64,000 nucleotides of DNA from an uncultured Roseiflexaceae bacterium (GTDB lineage: Bacteria > Chloroflexota > Chloroflexia > Chloroflexales > Roseiflexaceae): contig CALKHR010000080.1 in assembly GCA_937988885.1 (NCBI GenBank), forward strand, positions 62,001-126,000, written 5' to 3'. Every line of letters starts with the position of its first letter. Within the stretch, counting starts at the first letter, position 1. Under the pieces are notes generated by a model that searched no databases, was not told the DNA's origin, and worked only from the letters and a program-made list of their open reading frames with translations. Shown here one piece after another: positions 8,994 to 16,992 of this stretch. The position numbers and the translations under genes are program-made.

Positions 8994-9760
8994 GACCACA
9001 CCTTCCAGGGCGCTGCCCCACTCTGCCACAACTGTTCGAGCAGCCGCTTCTCGCGCAGCGTATCCATACACTGCCAAAACTGCTCGTGACGAAACGCCGA
9101 CAACTGCCCCTCACTCGCCAACTGATCGAGCGCATCGTTCTCGAGGCTCGCATCATCGCCCAACAAATAGTCGAACACCTTCGGCTCAAACACCAAAAAA
9201 CCGCCATTGATCCAGCCCTCGCCGATCTGCGGTTTCTCGGTGAACTGCACGATCTGGTCGCCGTCGAGCGTCAAACCGCCGAACCGCGAAGGCGGGCGCA
9301 CCGCCGTCACCGTCGCAGCGCGACCTTGCGCCTTGTGGAACGCGAGCAGCGCCCGCAGATCCACGTTCGAGACGCCATCGCCATAAGTAGCCATAAACGT
9401 CCCATCGCGCAACCACGGCTCCAACCGCTTGATGCGCCCGCCGGTATTGGTGTGCAAGCCCGTATCGATCAAATGCACCAGCCAATCCTCGGAATCCTGC
9501 GGATGCACCGTCACCGTGCCACGCGCCAGATCCACACTGATACTATTGTTGACATACTGATAATCGAGGAAAAAGCGTTTGATCACTTCGCCCTTGTAGC
9601 CGAGCGCAATCACAAATTCTTTGAAACCATAGTGGGCATAATGCTTGAGGATATGCCAGAGGATAGGGCGACCGCCGATCTCGACCATAGGCTTCGGTCG
9701 CACATCCGTCTCCTCCGTGAGGCGAGAACCAAGACCACCTGCTAAAATAACGACTTTCAT
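8990..9760 (-). CDS. rfbF: Glucose-1-phosphate cytidylyltransferase
   Basis: 256 residues, as expected for RfbF. MKVVILAGGLGSRLTEETDVRPKP is split here as the N-terminal GG-x-GxRL pyrophosphorylase motif followed by the KPM loop. MATYGDGVSNVD provides the metal-binding Asp, and GWINGGFLVFEP is a family motif. It makes CDP-glucose from CTP and glucose 1-phosphate and so starts the CDP-6-deoxysugar pathway encoded downstream. It is the first gene of its transcription unit, with an extended -10 promoter candidate about 70 bp upstream. Confidence 0.93.
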   Translation of the reverse strand: MKVVILAGGLGSRLTEETDVRPKPMVEIGGRPILWHILKHYAHYGFKEFVIALGYKGEVIKRFFLDYQYVNNSISVDLARGTVTVHPQDSEDWLVHLIDTGLHTNTGGRIKRLEPWLRDGTFMATYGDGVSNVDLRALLAFHKAQGRAATVTAVRPPSRFGGLTLDGDQIVQFTEKPQIGEGWINGGFLVFEPKVFDYLLGDDASLENDALDQLASEGQLSAFRHEQFWQCMDTLREKRLLEQLWQSGAAPWKVWS

Positions 9761-9828
9761 AATCTTTGAAAATTCCCGATAATAAACAGGGATAAAGGGG
9801 AGTAACTGTAAACTTAAAACCGCAGTAG

Positions 9829-9837
9829 ATTATAGCA
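9829..9837 (-). promoter_or_regulatory. Extended -10 promoter candidate for rfbF
   Basis: On the minus strand the sequence reads TGCTATAAT, an extended -10 element (TGnTATAAT). The -35 region is poor. Transcription would begin near 9822, about 60 nt before the rfbF ATG. This divides the glycan locus into an upstream module (12386-13441 down to 10095) and the CDP-sugar module. Confidence 0.45.
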
Positions 9838-9855
9838 CACTATGGTTTCGATATT

Positions 9856-9969
9856 AGGAAAAAGAGCGCGTCGCCAACCCCAAGGCCAGTCGCTACGGGC
9901 GAACAACGTCGTGCACAACGTGCGCGCGCTCGGACAGCTGTGGCGCTTCGCGCCAAAACGCGCGCGCTT
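9856..9969. repeat. Dispersed repeat, copy 1 of a 114-bp pair
   Basis: Direct copy of the segment at 18746-18859, with scattered substitutions and the same length. Both keep the block ACAACGTCGTGCACAACGTG and a perfect small hairpin GGCGC-TTC-GCGCC. It fills much of the 334-bp spacer between the GT2 gene at 10095 and rfbF. No ORF is shared between the copies. It may be a transposon-derived or regulatory repeat. Confidence 0.75.
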
Positions 9970-10094
9970 GTATGAAACGGCGCGAACCATCGTCAGGGCG
10001 TAGCGCTGCGTTGGCGGACATGGCGTTGCGTACGTTGCTCGCTCCGATGCTGCCGAATCAGGCGTTCCAGTCTGGCGGGCGCGATCCGCCGCAC

Positions 10095-10895
10095 TTAGGC
10101 GCGTCGCTGTGACAGCGTGACGCCCAGGTGACGCCAATTCCAGCACCATGACTCGTGCAGGCCATGCTGGCCCCGCAGCACACGCTTTGCCACCGTCTTG
10201 ACAGCCGAACTCAGCAGAAACGGCACCACCATTCGCCAGCGCAACAGCTTCAAATGCGTATAGATGCCATTCTTCATCTGCTCGGCATCCCAGCGCTGTC
10301 CGCCGCCGCTGCCGCCCCGCTCGTGGTACACTTCGGCCTCCAGATCAACCAGCACGCGCCAACCGTGCAGCCAAGCCCGCCAGCACAACTCGGTATCTTC
10401 CCAATACAAAAAGATCCGCTCATCGAATCCTCCTAGCGCCTGCCAGGCCCACCGGGGCATCACCATCGCGCAGCCAGGCACCGCCGCCGACTCCGCAAAC
10501 GCCGCCATGGGCTTCGGGCGCGTCTGGCCTGGGTAGAGTGTGGTCGGGCAGAGTACCGCCACATCCGGTTGCGCCACCAAGTTGTCGAGCCAATCGGGCG
10601 TCGTCAGCACATCGGCGTTCAGGAACACTAGCACATCGCCCTGCGCAGCCTGCGCACCCTGGTTGCAGGCCCGCCCAAACCCCACATTTTGCCGATTACA
10701 GATCACCCGCGTCTCGGGACGCAACCGCGCCACCACCTCCGCAATCCCATCGCCTGAGGCGTTATCGACCACCAACACTTCGTAGTTGGGGTAGCGCGTC
10801 TGTGCCAGCACCTCGAAGAAGGCCGGCATCAGCGTTGCGCTCTGGTACGTCACCACAATCAGCGACACCAACGGCATATGCGATGCGACGCTCAT
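10095..10895 (-). CDS. Family 2 glycosyltransferase (WbbL-like)
   Basis: About 266 residues from the ATG at 10895, which overlaps the stop codon of the flippase gene (ATGA). A longer reading would intrude into that gene. VSLIVVTYQSATLMPAF, VLVVDNASGDG and DVLVFLNADVLTTPDWL are the nucleotide-sugar and DXD-type motifs. FDERIFLYWEDTELCWRAW is the ED motif common in rhamnosyltransferases such as WbbL. It lies in a three-gene module with a flippase and a GT4 enzyme. Likely role: sugar transfer to the lipid-linked repeat unit. The donor could be the CDP-sugar made next door, but this is not shown. Confidence 0.9.
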   Translation of the reverse strand: MSVASHMPLVSLIVVTYQSATLMPAFFEVLAQTRYPNYEVLVVDNASGDGIAEVVARLRPETRVICNRQNVGFGRACNQGAQAAQGDVLVFLNADVLTTPDWLDNLVAQPDVAVLCPTTLYPGQTRPKPMAAFAESAAVPGCAMVMPRWAWQALGGFDERIFLYWEDTELCWRAWLHGWRVLVDLEAEVYHERGGSGGGQRWDAEQMKNGIYTHLKLLRWRMVVPFLLSSAVKTVAKRVLRGQHGLHESWCWNWRHLGVTLSQRRA

Positions 10896-12382
10896 CCATC
10901 CCTCCTCAGCCAGCGCAGCAACTGACTTGGCTGGGCCAGCACCCGCCGGAACAGTTGTACCTCCCACAGGTCAAAGACACGCAGCAGCAGCAACAGCAGC
11001 GGGAAGGCCAGCCACAAGCCCAGCCGTAGTGCGATCGAGACAACATCGACCTGGCTGCCCAGCGCCACACCAGCCACTGCCAACCCCACATACACACCGA
11101 ACACCAGCAGAATTTTGCGCCACTCGTAAGGGAACGGATGCACGCGCTGCGCCCAGAATGCCGACAGCAGCGCCAACGCCACGTACGATAACGCACTCGC
11201 CAGCGCCGCGCCCAGGATGCCCAACCACGGGATCAGCACCAGACTCAGCACCATATTGAGGATCGCCGACGTTGCCGTGAGCCACGCTACTTGGCCCAAC
11301 TTCTTCTCGATCTGTAAGCCGATCACCGTGATCGTCATGAATCCGCCCACCAACGGCGTGAACGCCAATAACCAGACATAACGCTCAGATTCGATGAAGG
11401 CCGCCGTAGTGATGATCAAGAGCGCCTCGTGAGCGAACAGACTCAGCGCCAAGGCGATTCCTAAGCTGATCACGCAGAAATAGGTTAAGCCCTTACTGTA
11501 GGTGCGCGGGGCGCTCTCTTGGCTCTGGATCGACAGGGCCAGCGGTCCCCAGGCCGACTTGAACGGCTCGACCAGCAGCGCTAGGGCTGAGGCGAGGCGA
11601 TTGGCGATGTCGTAAATGCCGATCTGCTCATAGCCGACATTGCGGGGCAGCAACAATCGGTTGCCGTAGGCCAGCACCCACACCGCCAGCGTCGCGGGGG
11701 CCATCGCGAAGCCGTGGCGTCCCAGCATGCGCATCAGGGCCAGGCTTGGCCGCGTGGTGATGCTGCTGTGCGCCACCAGCAGGCTCGCCAGGCCCATCGC
11801 CACATTGGTGAACATCCCCGCCCAGATCACGCCCGCCGCCTGCCAATCCAGCATCACCACCAGAATCAGGTTGCTCGCCGCCGTGCAGACCATATAGAGC
11901 AGCGCCAGGAGATTGGCGCGCCACACCGCGAATCGCAGGCGCAGCACCGTGGTCTGAACGCTGTAGAGGACGCTGAACGGCGTGCCAAACGCGATCACAC
12001 GCACCAAGTTCGGCATATCGTCGCGCAATTGCTCACCCACCGCCAAGCGTGTGATCGGCTCGGCGGCCACCATCACGCCGAGCGTGAGCAGTGTGGCCCA
12101 GAGCAGCGTCACGCTGATCCCGCTCGACACCACTTGGCTCTCTTGCCCTTGCAGTTGCGGATCGTAATAGAACACGGGCAGCACCGCGTTCATGCTGAGC
12201 AGCGCCAGCACGAACAGCAGTGTGGTCAGTGGCGAGAGTGTGCCAACCACGCCATAATTCTCGACGCCCAACATCCGAGCGTAGAGCGGCGTGAGCAGCA
12301 GCGTGAAGATCGGCCCGACCAGCGTACTGAGGCTATAGCCCAGCGTGGTGCGAATCAGTTTGTGGAAGTTGGCGCGCAACAT
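10892..12382 (-). CDS. Wzx-type oligosaccharide flippase
   Basis: 496 residues with about twelve to fourteen hydrophobic segments, the size and pattern of MOP/Wzx polysaccharide exporters. The N-terminal segment TLGYSLSTLVGPIFTLLLTPLYARMLG matches in character the first helix of the family, including the conserved Pro and Arg. It would flip lipid-linked oligosaccharide from the cytoplasmic to the outer leaflet of the membrane. It starts 3 bp after the GT4 gene stop and overlaps the next GT2 gene by 4 bp, so the three genes are translationally coupled. Confidence 0.9.
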   Translation of the reverse strand: MLRANFHKLIRTTLGYSLSTLVGPIFTLLLTPLYARMLGVENYGVVGTLSPLTTLLFVLALLSMNAVLPVFYYDPQLQGQESQVVSSGISVTLLWATLLTLGVMVAAEPITRLAVGEQLRDDMPNLVRVIAFGTPFSVLYSVQTTVLRLRFAVWRANLLALLYMVCTAASNLILVVMLDWQAAGVIWAGMFTNVAMGLASLLVAHSSITTRPSLALMRMLGRHGFAMAPATLAVWVLAYGNRLLLPRNVGYEQIGIYDIANRLASALALLVEPFKSAWGPLALSIQSQESAPRTYSKGLTYFCVISLGIALALSLFAHEALLIITTAAFIESERYVWLLAFTPLVGGFMTITVIGLQIEKKLGQVAWLTATSAILNMVLSLVLIPWLGILGAALASALSYVALALLSAFWAQRVHPFPYEWRKILLVFGVYVGLAVAGVALGSQVDVVSIALRLGLWLAFPLLLLLLRVFDLWEVQLFRRVLAQPSQLLRWLRRDG

Positions 12383-12385
12383 ACG

Positions 12386-13441
12386 CTACCGTGCCACCCG
12401 TCGGTAGCAGGCCGCCGTGGTCGCGCTGATCATGCCCCAATCGAGCGCCCGCATCGCCGCTAGCCCTTGCCGCCCGAGCGCATCGAGATCGGGGTGCGCC
12501 AGCGCTCGCTCCAGCGCCTGCTTCAGCGATTCCTGATCGCCAGGCTCGAACAGAAAGCCCTCGCGTCCCTCCTGCACCAGTTCGCGCACTGGGCCAAGAT
12601 GTGGCGCAACCACGGGCCGCCCGTAGGAGAGCGCGCACATCAGCATGGCCGAGGTGAGCATTTTGCGGTAGGGCAGCACCACTACATCGGCGGCGGCGAG
12701 GTAGCGCGGGAACTCGCTGTCGGCGATGTAGCCGATCTGGAGGCGCAGCCCCGCCACGTGTTCGGCGCGCTGGCGGAGTTCAGCGGCGTAGGCCGCGCTT
12801 TTCGCCGCCCCAGCGATCAGCAAGGTGCCGCGTCGCTCTTCGGGCAGGGCCGCGAAGGCGTCGATCAGCGCTTCGACGTGTTTGTAGGGCCGCAGCGCGC
12901 CGATGCACAGCAGCACCGGGCCATCCGCTGGCAGGCCCAGCATCGCCCGACAGGTTGCGCGGTCCAGCGGCGGCCCGTACAACCCGATGTAGTTGCCGAT
13001 CGGGATGACATTGGTGGGCGCGAGCGGCGCGTGGCGCTGCGCCAACATCTCGTGGGCGGCGTGGCTATGGACGATCACCGCATCGGCTCGGCGGGCCAGC
13101 ACGCGGTAGATCAGGAACGCCCAATCGGTGTGGTAGCACTCGTGCGGCTCGATGTTGTGGGCCGTCCAGACGATGCGCACCCCACGCAGTTTCAGCAGCA
13201 GCAACAGCACCAGGAATGCTAGGCTGCGCAAGGCTGTAGCGGGCCAACTGGGGCGTTGCAGCAACTCGTCGAAGAAGTGCAGGTGCAGCACACGGCGTCC
13301 CTGCCCGAGCAGCAGCGCGGGCAGGATGTAGCGAGCGCGGGGCCGCTCAATGCTGATGTCGTCCTCGTGCAGTGGCCCGTACAGCTGATCGAGATAGGGA
13401 TTATTGGGTAACTGCGGTGGCAGTGGGTAGACGTGTATCAT
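12386..13441 (-). CDS. Family 4 glycosyltransferase
   Basis: 351 residues from the ATG at 13441; an 18-residue extension exists but looks non-coding. GT-B fold: WTAHNIEPHECY in the N-terminal domain, VLLCIGALRPYKHVEALIDAF at the start of the C-terminal domain, and LAAADVVVLPYRKMLTSAMLMCALSYGRPVVA, which contains the nucleotide-sugar-binding region. The usual E-x7-E motif is partly altered. A hydrophobic stretch LAFLVLLLLLKL near residue 75 may attach it to the membrane. It is the first gene of the upstream glycan module and is preceded by a promoter candidate. Confidence 0.88.
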   Translation of the reverse strand: MIHVYPLPPQLPNNPYLDQLYGPLHEDDISIERPRARYILPALLLGQGRRVLHLHFFDELLQRPSWPATALRSLAFLVLLLLLKLRGVRIVWTAHNIEPHECYHTDWAFLIYRVLARRADAVIVHSHAAHEMLAQRHAPLAPTNVIPIGNYIGLYGPPLDRATCRAMLGLPADGPVLLCIGALRPYKHVEALIDAFAALPEERRGTLLIAGAAKSAAYAAELRQRAEHVAGLRLQIGYIADSEFPRYLAAADVVVLPYRKMLTSAMLMCALSYGRPVVAPHLGPVRELVQEGREGFLFEPGDQESLKQALERALAHPDLDALGRQGLAAMRALDWGMISATTAACYRRVAR

Positions 13442-13474
13442 GGCGTTCCGATCACATATTCGGCCAATAAGAGG

Positions 13475-13503
13475 ATCATGACATATGCACAACACCGCGT
13501 CAA
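13475..13503 (-). promoter_or_regulatory. Promoter candidate for the GT4/flippase module
   Basis: Minus-strand -35 TTGACG (13503-13498) and -10 CATGAT (13480-13475) are separated by 17 bp. Initiation would fall about 25-30 nt before the GT4 ATG at 13441. The -35 is strong and the -10 moderate. Confidence 0.4.
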
Positions 13504-13590
13504 GCGCTCCGATGGTGTTAGCGACGAAGCTGCGAGAAACACCGTATCAACTAACTATCAGGTGCGTTACGGCCCGTTGAAGGTGCTGCG

Positions 13591-13599
13591 TGGTATAAT
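13591..13599 (+). promoter_or_regulatory. Extended -10 promoter candidate for rodA
   Basis: TGGTATAAT matches the extended -10 consensus exactly and lies 43 nt before the rodA ATG. No good -35 is seen at 17 bp, as expected for extended -10 promoters. Confidence 0.5.
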
Positions 13600-13642
13600 C
13601 ACCTCGAAAATGATTGACATTCTCTCATAACTCTGGAAAACC

Positions 13643-14758
13643 ATGATCCGTTGGCTTCGTGATTACAACCTGTTTCTCTTAGGCTGCGTGATTGTGCTGT
13701 GCGGCTTCAGCATCGCGTTGGTCTACAGCGCTACCCTGCGCGATGAGATGACGGGCGGTATGACGGCGGGCTATTTCTCGCGCCACTTGGTGAATATTAT
13801 TGTCGGCTGCGTGGCGATGGTGCTGATCACGGCGCTCGATTACCACGCGCTGCAGGCTTGGATTATTCCCTTCTACATCTGTAGCGTGTTGCTGCTGGGT
13901 GTGGTATTGGCGATGGGTATGGTGTCGTCGGGCGCGCAGAGTTGGCTCGACCTCGGCCTGCGCACGTTTCAGCCCTCCGAGACCGCGAAGTTGATCGTGA
14001 TCCTGACGTTGGCCGCCTATTGGGCGCACTTCGAGCAGCGCGGTAGTGAGACGATTGTGCAGTTGGGCGGTCTGCTGTTGGCGGGTGTGCCCATCGGTTT
14101 GGTGTTTATCCAGCCCGACTTCGGCACCGCGATGGTGTTTACGACTGTCTGGTTTATGATCGCCTGGAGCGCGGGGATGCGTTACTGGCACCTGCTGACG
14201 CTGATTCTGATGGCGATCCCGACGGCCTATATCGGCTGGACGAAGGTTCTGGCGCCGTACCAGCAGTTGCGCTTGAAGATCTTCATCGACCCGATCGGCT
14301 ACGACCCCGAGATGCAGAATGGTGCCTGGCACATCATCCAATCGCTGACGGCGATCGGCTCTGGCGGTCTGACCGGGCATGGCTGGACGCACGGCTTGCT
14401 GACGCAGAACAACTATCTGCCGGTGCAGTATTCCGACTTCATTTTCGCGGTGGCTGGCGAGGAACTTGGCTTTATCGGTGGCGCGGTGTTGTTGCTGTTC
14501 GAGGCGTTGATGATCTGGCAGGCGCTCTCGATCGCTAGTTCGGCCCGCGATATGTTCGGGCGGCTGATCGCGGTGGGCATCGCCGCGATGTTTATGTGCC
14601 ACTTGCTGGTGAATGTGGGCATGACGATGAGTATTATGCCGATCACTGGTATTCCGTTGCCGTTTATCTCCTATGGCGGTAGTTTCACGCTGACGACCTT
14701 TGCGGCGATTGGCTTGCTGCAGAGTGTGGCGATGCACCGCCATCGGATTGTGTTTTAG
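13643..14758 (+). CDS. rodA: SEDS peptidoglycan glycosyltransferase RodA
   Basis: 371 residues with about ten membrane helices, the size of RodA/FtsW/SpoVE proteins. Signature motifs are FQPSETAKL, FIQPDFGTAMVF, the catalytic-site region with VAGEELGFIGG, and MPITGIPLPFISYGGS near the C-terminus. The protein polymerises lipid II into glycan strands during cell elongation, working with a class B penicillin-binding protein in the cytoplasmic membrane. The short C-terminus without a long cytoplasmic tail favours RodA over FtsW, but that assignment is by family similarity. The gene is monocistronic, with an extended -10 promoter upstream and a hairpin terminator downstream. Confidence 0.9.
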   Translation: MIRWLRDYNLFLLGCVIVLCGFSIALVYSATLRDEMTGGMTAGYFSRHLVNIIVGCVAMVLITALDYHALQAWIIPFYICSVLLLGVVLAMGMVSSGAQSWLDLGLRTFQPSETAKLIVILTLAAYWAHFEQRGSETIVQLGGLLLAGVPIGLVFIQPDFGTAMVFTTVWFMIAWSAGMRYWHLLTLILMAIPTAYIGWTKVLAPYQQLRLKIFIDPIGYDPEMQNGAWHIIQSLTAIGSGGLTGHGWTHGLLTQNNYLPVQYSDFIFAVAGEELGFIGGAVLLLFEALMIWQALSIASSARDMFGRLIAVGIAAMFMCHLLVNVGMTMSIMPITGIPLPFISYGGSFTLTTFAAIGLLQSVAMHRHRIVF

Positions 14759-14781
14759 CTGTTTCAGCTTTTGTTATGTTG

Positions 14782-14814
14782 ACGGCCTTCTGCTCGGTGC
14801 GGAAGGCCGTTTTG
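14782..14814 (+). terminator. Rho-independent terminator of rodA
   Basis: Nine-bp perfect stem ACGGCCTTC/GAAGGCCGT with an 11-nt loop, followed by TTTTG, 24 bp after the rodA stop codon. The remaining 200 bp to 15014 shows no gene, only short repeats of a CACCTTGTC motif. Confidence 0.85.
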
Positions 14815-15014
14815 CTTGTTGCAGCGCGATACTGCTTTCTGTTTCTGAGATGCCGATATCGCGAGGTGAGATGGAGAGGGTAGAAACTGGTCTAGCGCCC
14901 ATTCAACGGCTAATTCTCAAATAGAGTCATTCTGAACGGAGTGCGCAGCACGCACCTTGTCACCAAGTCACCTTGTCTGGCACGTCACCCCACAACCAAA
15001 ACAGGCTGTAGCTG

Positions 15015-15509
15015 TTAGCCCAACTCCTCGCGGTAGATGGCCTGCTGCCCGAAGGTCTCCTCGATGCTGACCTCGATGGCGGTGAGGTGCTGCGCCTCGG
15101 GCATGTGCTGGAACTCCTCGCGCAGACGGTTGCACAGGTGGCGCGCCAACATTTCGACGGTGGTGTTCGGCATCGGCAGGATGACCACATCCTCCATCGG
15201 GAAGCGGTACCAGCGCCCCTGCGCTCGCACAATCACGCCGCCGTCGTCCTGCGGCTCCACGGCGATCAGGTGGCTATCGCGCGGCAGAATGAGGCGGTGG
15301 TCGAGTTCGTCGGAGATGCGCTTCATCAGGCGCTTGAGGGTGACGAAGTTGAACACGTAGGCGTTCTCGTCGATCGGGCCTTCGAGTTGCACGCCGAAGC
15401 GGTAGTTGTGGCCGTGCAGCGGCTCAACCCGGTCGCCATCGAATGAGACGAAGTGCGCGGCGGCGAACATCAGGTTGTCGCGGCTTACGTGGACGCGATA
15501 CACGCTCAT
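15015..15509 (-). CDS. 6-pyruvoyltetrahydropterin synthase family protein, PTPS-III-like
   Basis: 164 residues. Zinc ligands are visible as FAAAHFVSF and LHGHNY. DELDHRLIL and IEVSIEETFG complete the fold. In QueD and PTPS the catalytic Cys lies four residues before the HGH motif. Here that position is Val and the next residue is Glu (VEPLHGH). Family knowledge: an E-x-x-H-G-H pattern without the Cys marks PTPS-III proteins, which replace dihydroneopterin aldolase (FolB) in folate synthesis. The protein is also longer than typical QueD, with an extra segment around residues 95-115. No queuosine or folate genes adjoin it, so the exact reaction is open. Confidence 0.82.
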   Translation of the reverse strand: MSVYRVHVSRDNLMFAAAHFVSFDGDRVEPLHGHNYRFGVQLEGPIDENAYVFNFVTLKRLMKRISDELDHRLILPRDSHLIAVEPQDDGGVIVRAQGRWYRFPMEDVVILPMPNTTVEMLARHLCNRLREEFQHMPEAQHLTAIEVSIEETFGQQAIYREELG

Positions 15510-15638
15510 GTGATTTCCTCCAACGATCAGGCTGCTTTGGCTGATTCGGCATCGGTGAATGCCAGGAGCGTGCTCGGCAGCGACATACTGATCGGGTTAT
15601 GGCTCATAATCGTATTGCAGAATAGGGCTTTAGAATGC

Positions 15639-15668
15639 TTGTGTACCCTATCTTCAACGTGCTATTAT
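15639..15668 (+). promoter_or_regulatory. Promoter candidate for the solute-binding protein pair
   Basis: -35 TTGTGT and -10 TATTAT with an 18-bp spacer, about 100 nt before the ATG at 15772. Both boxes are moderate matches. Confidence 0.35.
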
Positions 15669-15771
15669 ACGCTAGAGCGTTGTAAATCGGCGCAAGTGTT
15701 GGCGGGACCCGCATCGCTGGCTTGCGCAATGTGCTCGTTGCTGATCGCTCGATTGCGCTGCTGGAGTTGTT

Positions 15772-16935
15772 ATGCGTCAATTCGCCCGCTATGTTGCATT
15801 TGGTTATATCGCGCTGATCGCAGTTGTTGCTGTGCTCCAATTGGTTGGCGTAACCGAATTTCGTGCGCCGTTTAATGTCATCCCGGCTCCCGAACGACCG
15901 CCGATCGTTGTGAGCATCATTTATAGCTCCGAACAACGCGAATGGCTGACCGCCGCTCAACAGCAATTTCTTGCCCAATCCCCGACGCTGCGCGGTCGGC
16001 CCATTCAGATCCAGTTGCACGAACGTGGCTCCCTGGCCGTGATCACCAGCATCAATCAGTTGCGCCCCGTGGCGATCATCCCCACCAGTAGCACGCAACT
16101 CAACGTCCTCGCCTCGATGAGCTCGGTGCGCGCCGCCTCGGGCATCAACGCGCCGCAGCCGATCGCGCTCTCGCCGCTGGTGTTGGTGGGCTGGAAGGAG
16201 CGCACCGATCGGCTGTTCCCGAACGGTGTTGTCGATTGGGAGCGCCTGCGCCAGGCATTGCAAGCCCCGAACTGGGGCGACCCGAGTTTGGGCGGGCAGG
16301 CGAACTGGGGCCCGGTGAAATTCGGGCACGCCTCGCCCCGCAGCGATACCACGGGCGTCGATGTGCTGACGCTATTGGCCTATGCCTACCATCAGCGCGC
16401 CTCGGGCCTCTCGCAGAGCCACGTGGACGATAACGCCTTCCAAACCTGGTTTGGCGACATCGAGCGCATGGTGCGCGAATTTCCAACCAGCAGCGACGTG
16501 CTGTTCACCAACTTCCTGCAGCGCGGCCCCTCGGCCTACGATGTCGTGATCGCCTACGAAAATCAAGCCGTTGCCCGCGCCAACCAAGCCCCACAGTGGG
16601 GCCAGTACCAAGTCATCTACCCGAGCGCCTCGACCCTGAGCGATCACCCGTTTGTGATCCTCGAAGGCGGTTACGAGATCACGCCCGAGCAGCAAGAGGC
16701 GGCGCGCATGTTCCGCACCTTCCTGCTAGGCGAATCGGCGCAGCGCCTAGCCCTAGGCTACGGCTTTCGCCCGGCCAACGCCGCCATCTCGCTGAACGAC
16801 CCCGATCCATCGAACAAGTTCCCGACAGCGACGCAGCTCGGCGTCAAGATCGATCTGCCCGGCGGTGTCGAGATCCCCAACTCGATGGTGGCGAGCGCCC
16901 TGTTGCGCTTGTGGGGGCAACAAACGGGCCGCTAG
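15772..16935 (+). CDS. Extracellular solute-binding protein with N-terminal anchor
   Basis: 387 residues. A single hydrophobic segment (residues 7-27) is followed by an exported domain beginning near IVVSIIYSSEQREWL. The body resembles type 2 periplasmic binding proteins: LSPLVLVGWKERTDRL, WGPVKFGHASPRSDTTGVDVL and the hinge-distal RLALGYGFRPAN. It has no lipobox, so it is probably membrane-tethered or secreted. It is clearly related to the N-terminal part of the next gene product (shared FGH, GFRPAN and Y-S-x-E-x-E/R-W-L positions), pointing to tandem duplication. No ABC permease is nearby, so it may act as a sensor or ligand scavenger rather than a transporter component. Confidence 0.82.
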   Translation: MRQFARYVAFGYIALIAVVAVLQLVGVTEFRAPFNVIPAPERPPIVVSIIYSSEQREWLTAAQQQFLAQSPTLRGRPIQIQLHERGSLAVITSINQLRPVAIIPTSSTQLNVLASMSSVRAASGINAPQPIALSPLVLVGWKERTDRLFPNGVVDWERLRQALQAPNWGDPSLGGQANWGPVKFGHASPRSDTTGVDVLTLLAYAYHQRASGLSQSHVDDNAFQTWFGDIERMVREFPTSSDVLFTNFLQRGPSAYDVVIAYENQAVARANQAPQWGQYQVIYPSASTLSDHPFVILEGGYEITPEQQEAARMFRTFLLGESAQRLALGYGFRPANAAISLNDPDPSNKFPTATQLGVKIDLPGGVEIPNSMVASALLRLWGQQTGR

Positions 16936-16992
16936 GTACGTATACATCATCAGAGCTTGCAATGCGAACGGTCTACCGAAGGAGTCGAGCTT

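Noticed and set aside
7980..9077. Longer start for the CDP-glucose dehydratase at 9077
   Set aside because: It would overlap rfbF by more than 80 bp. The GTG at 8993 has a ribosome-binding site and a 4-bp overlap.
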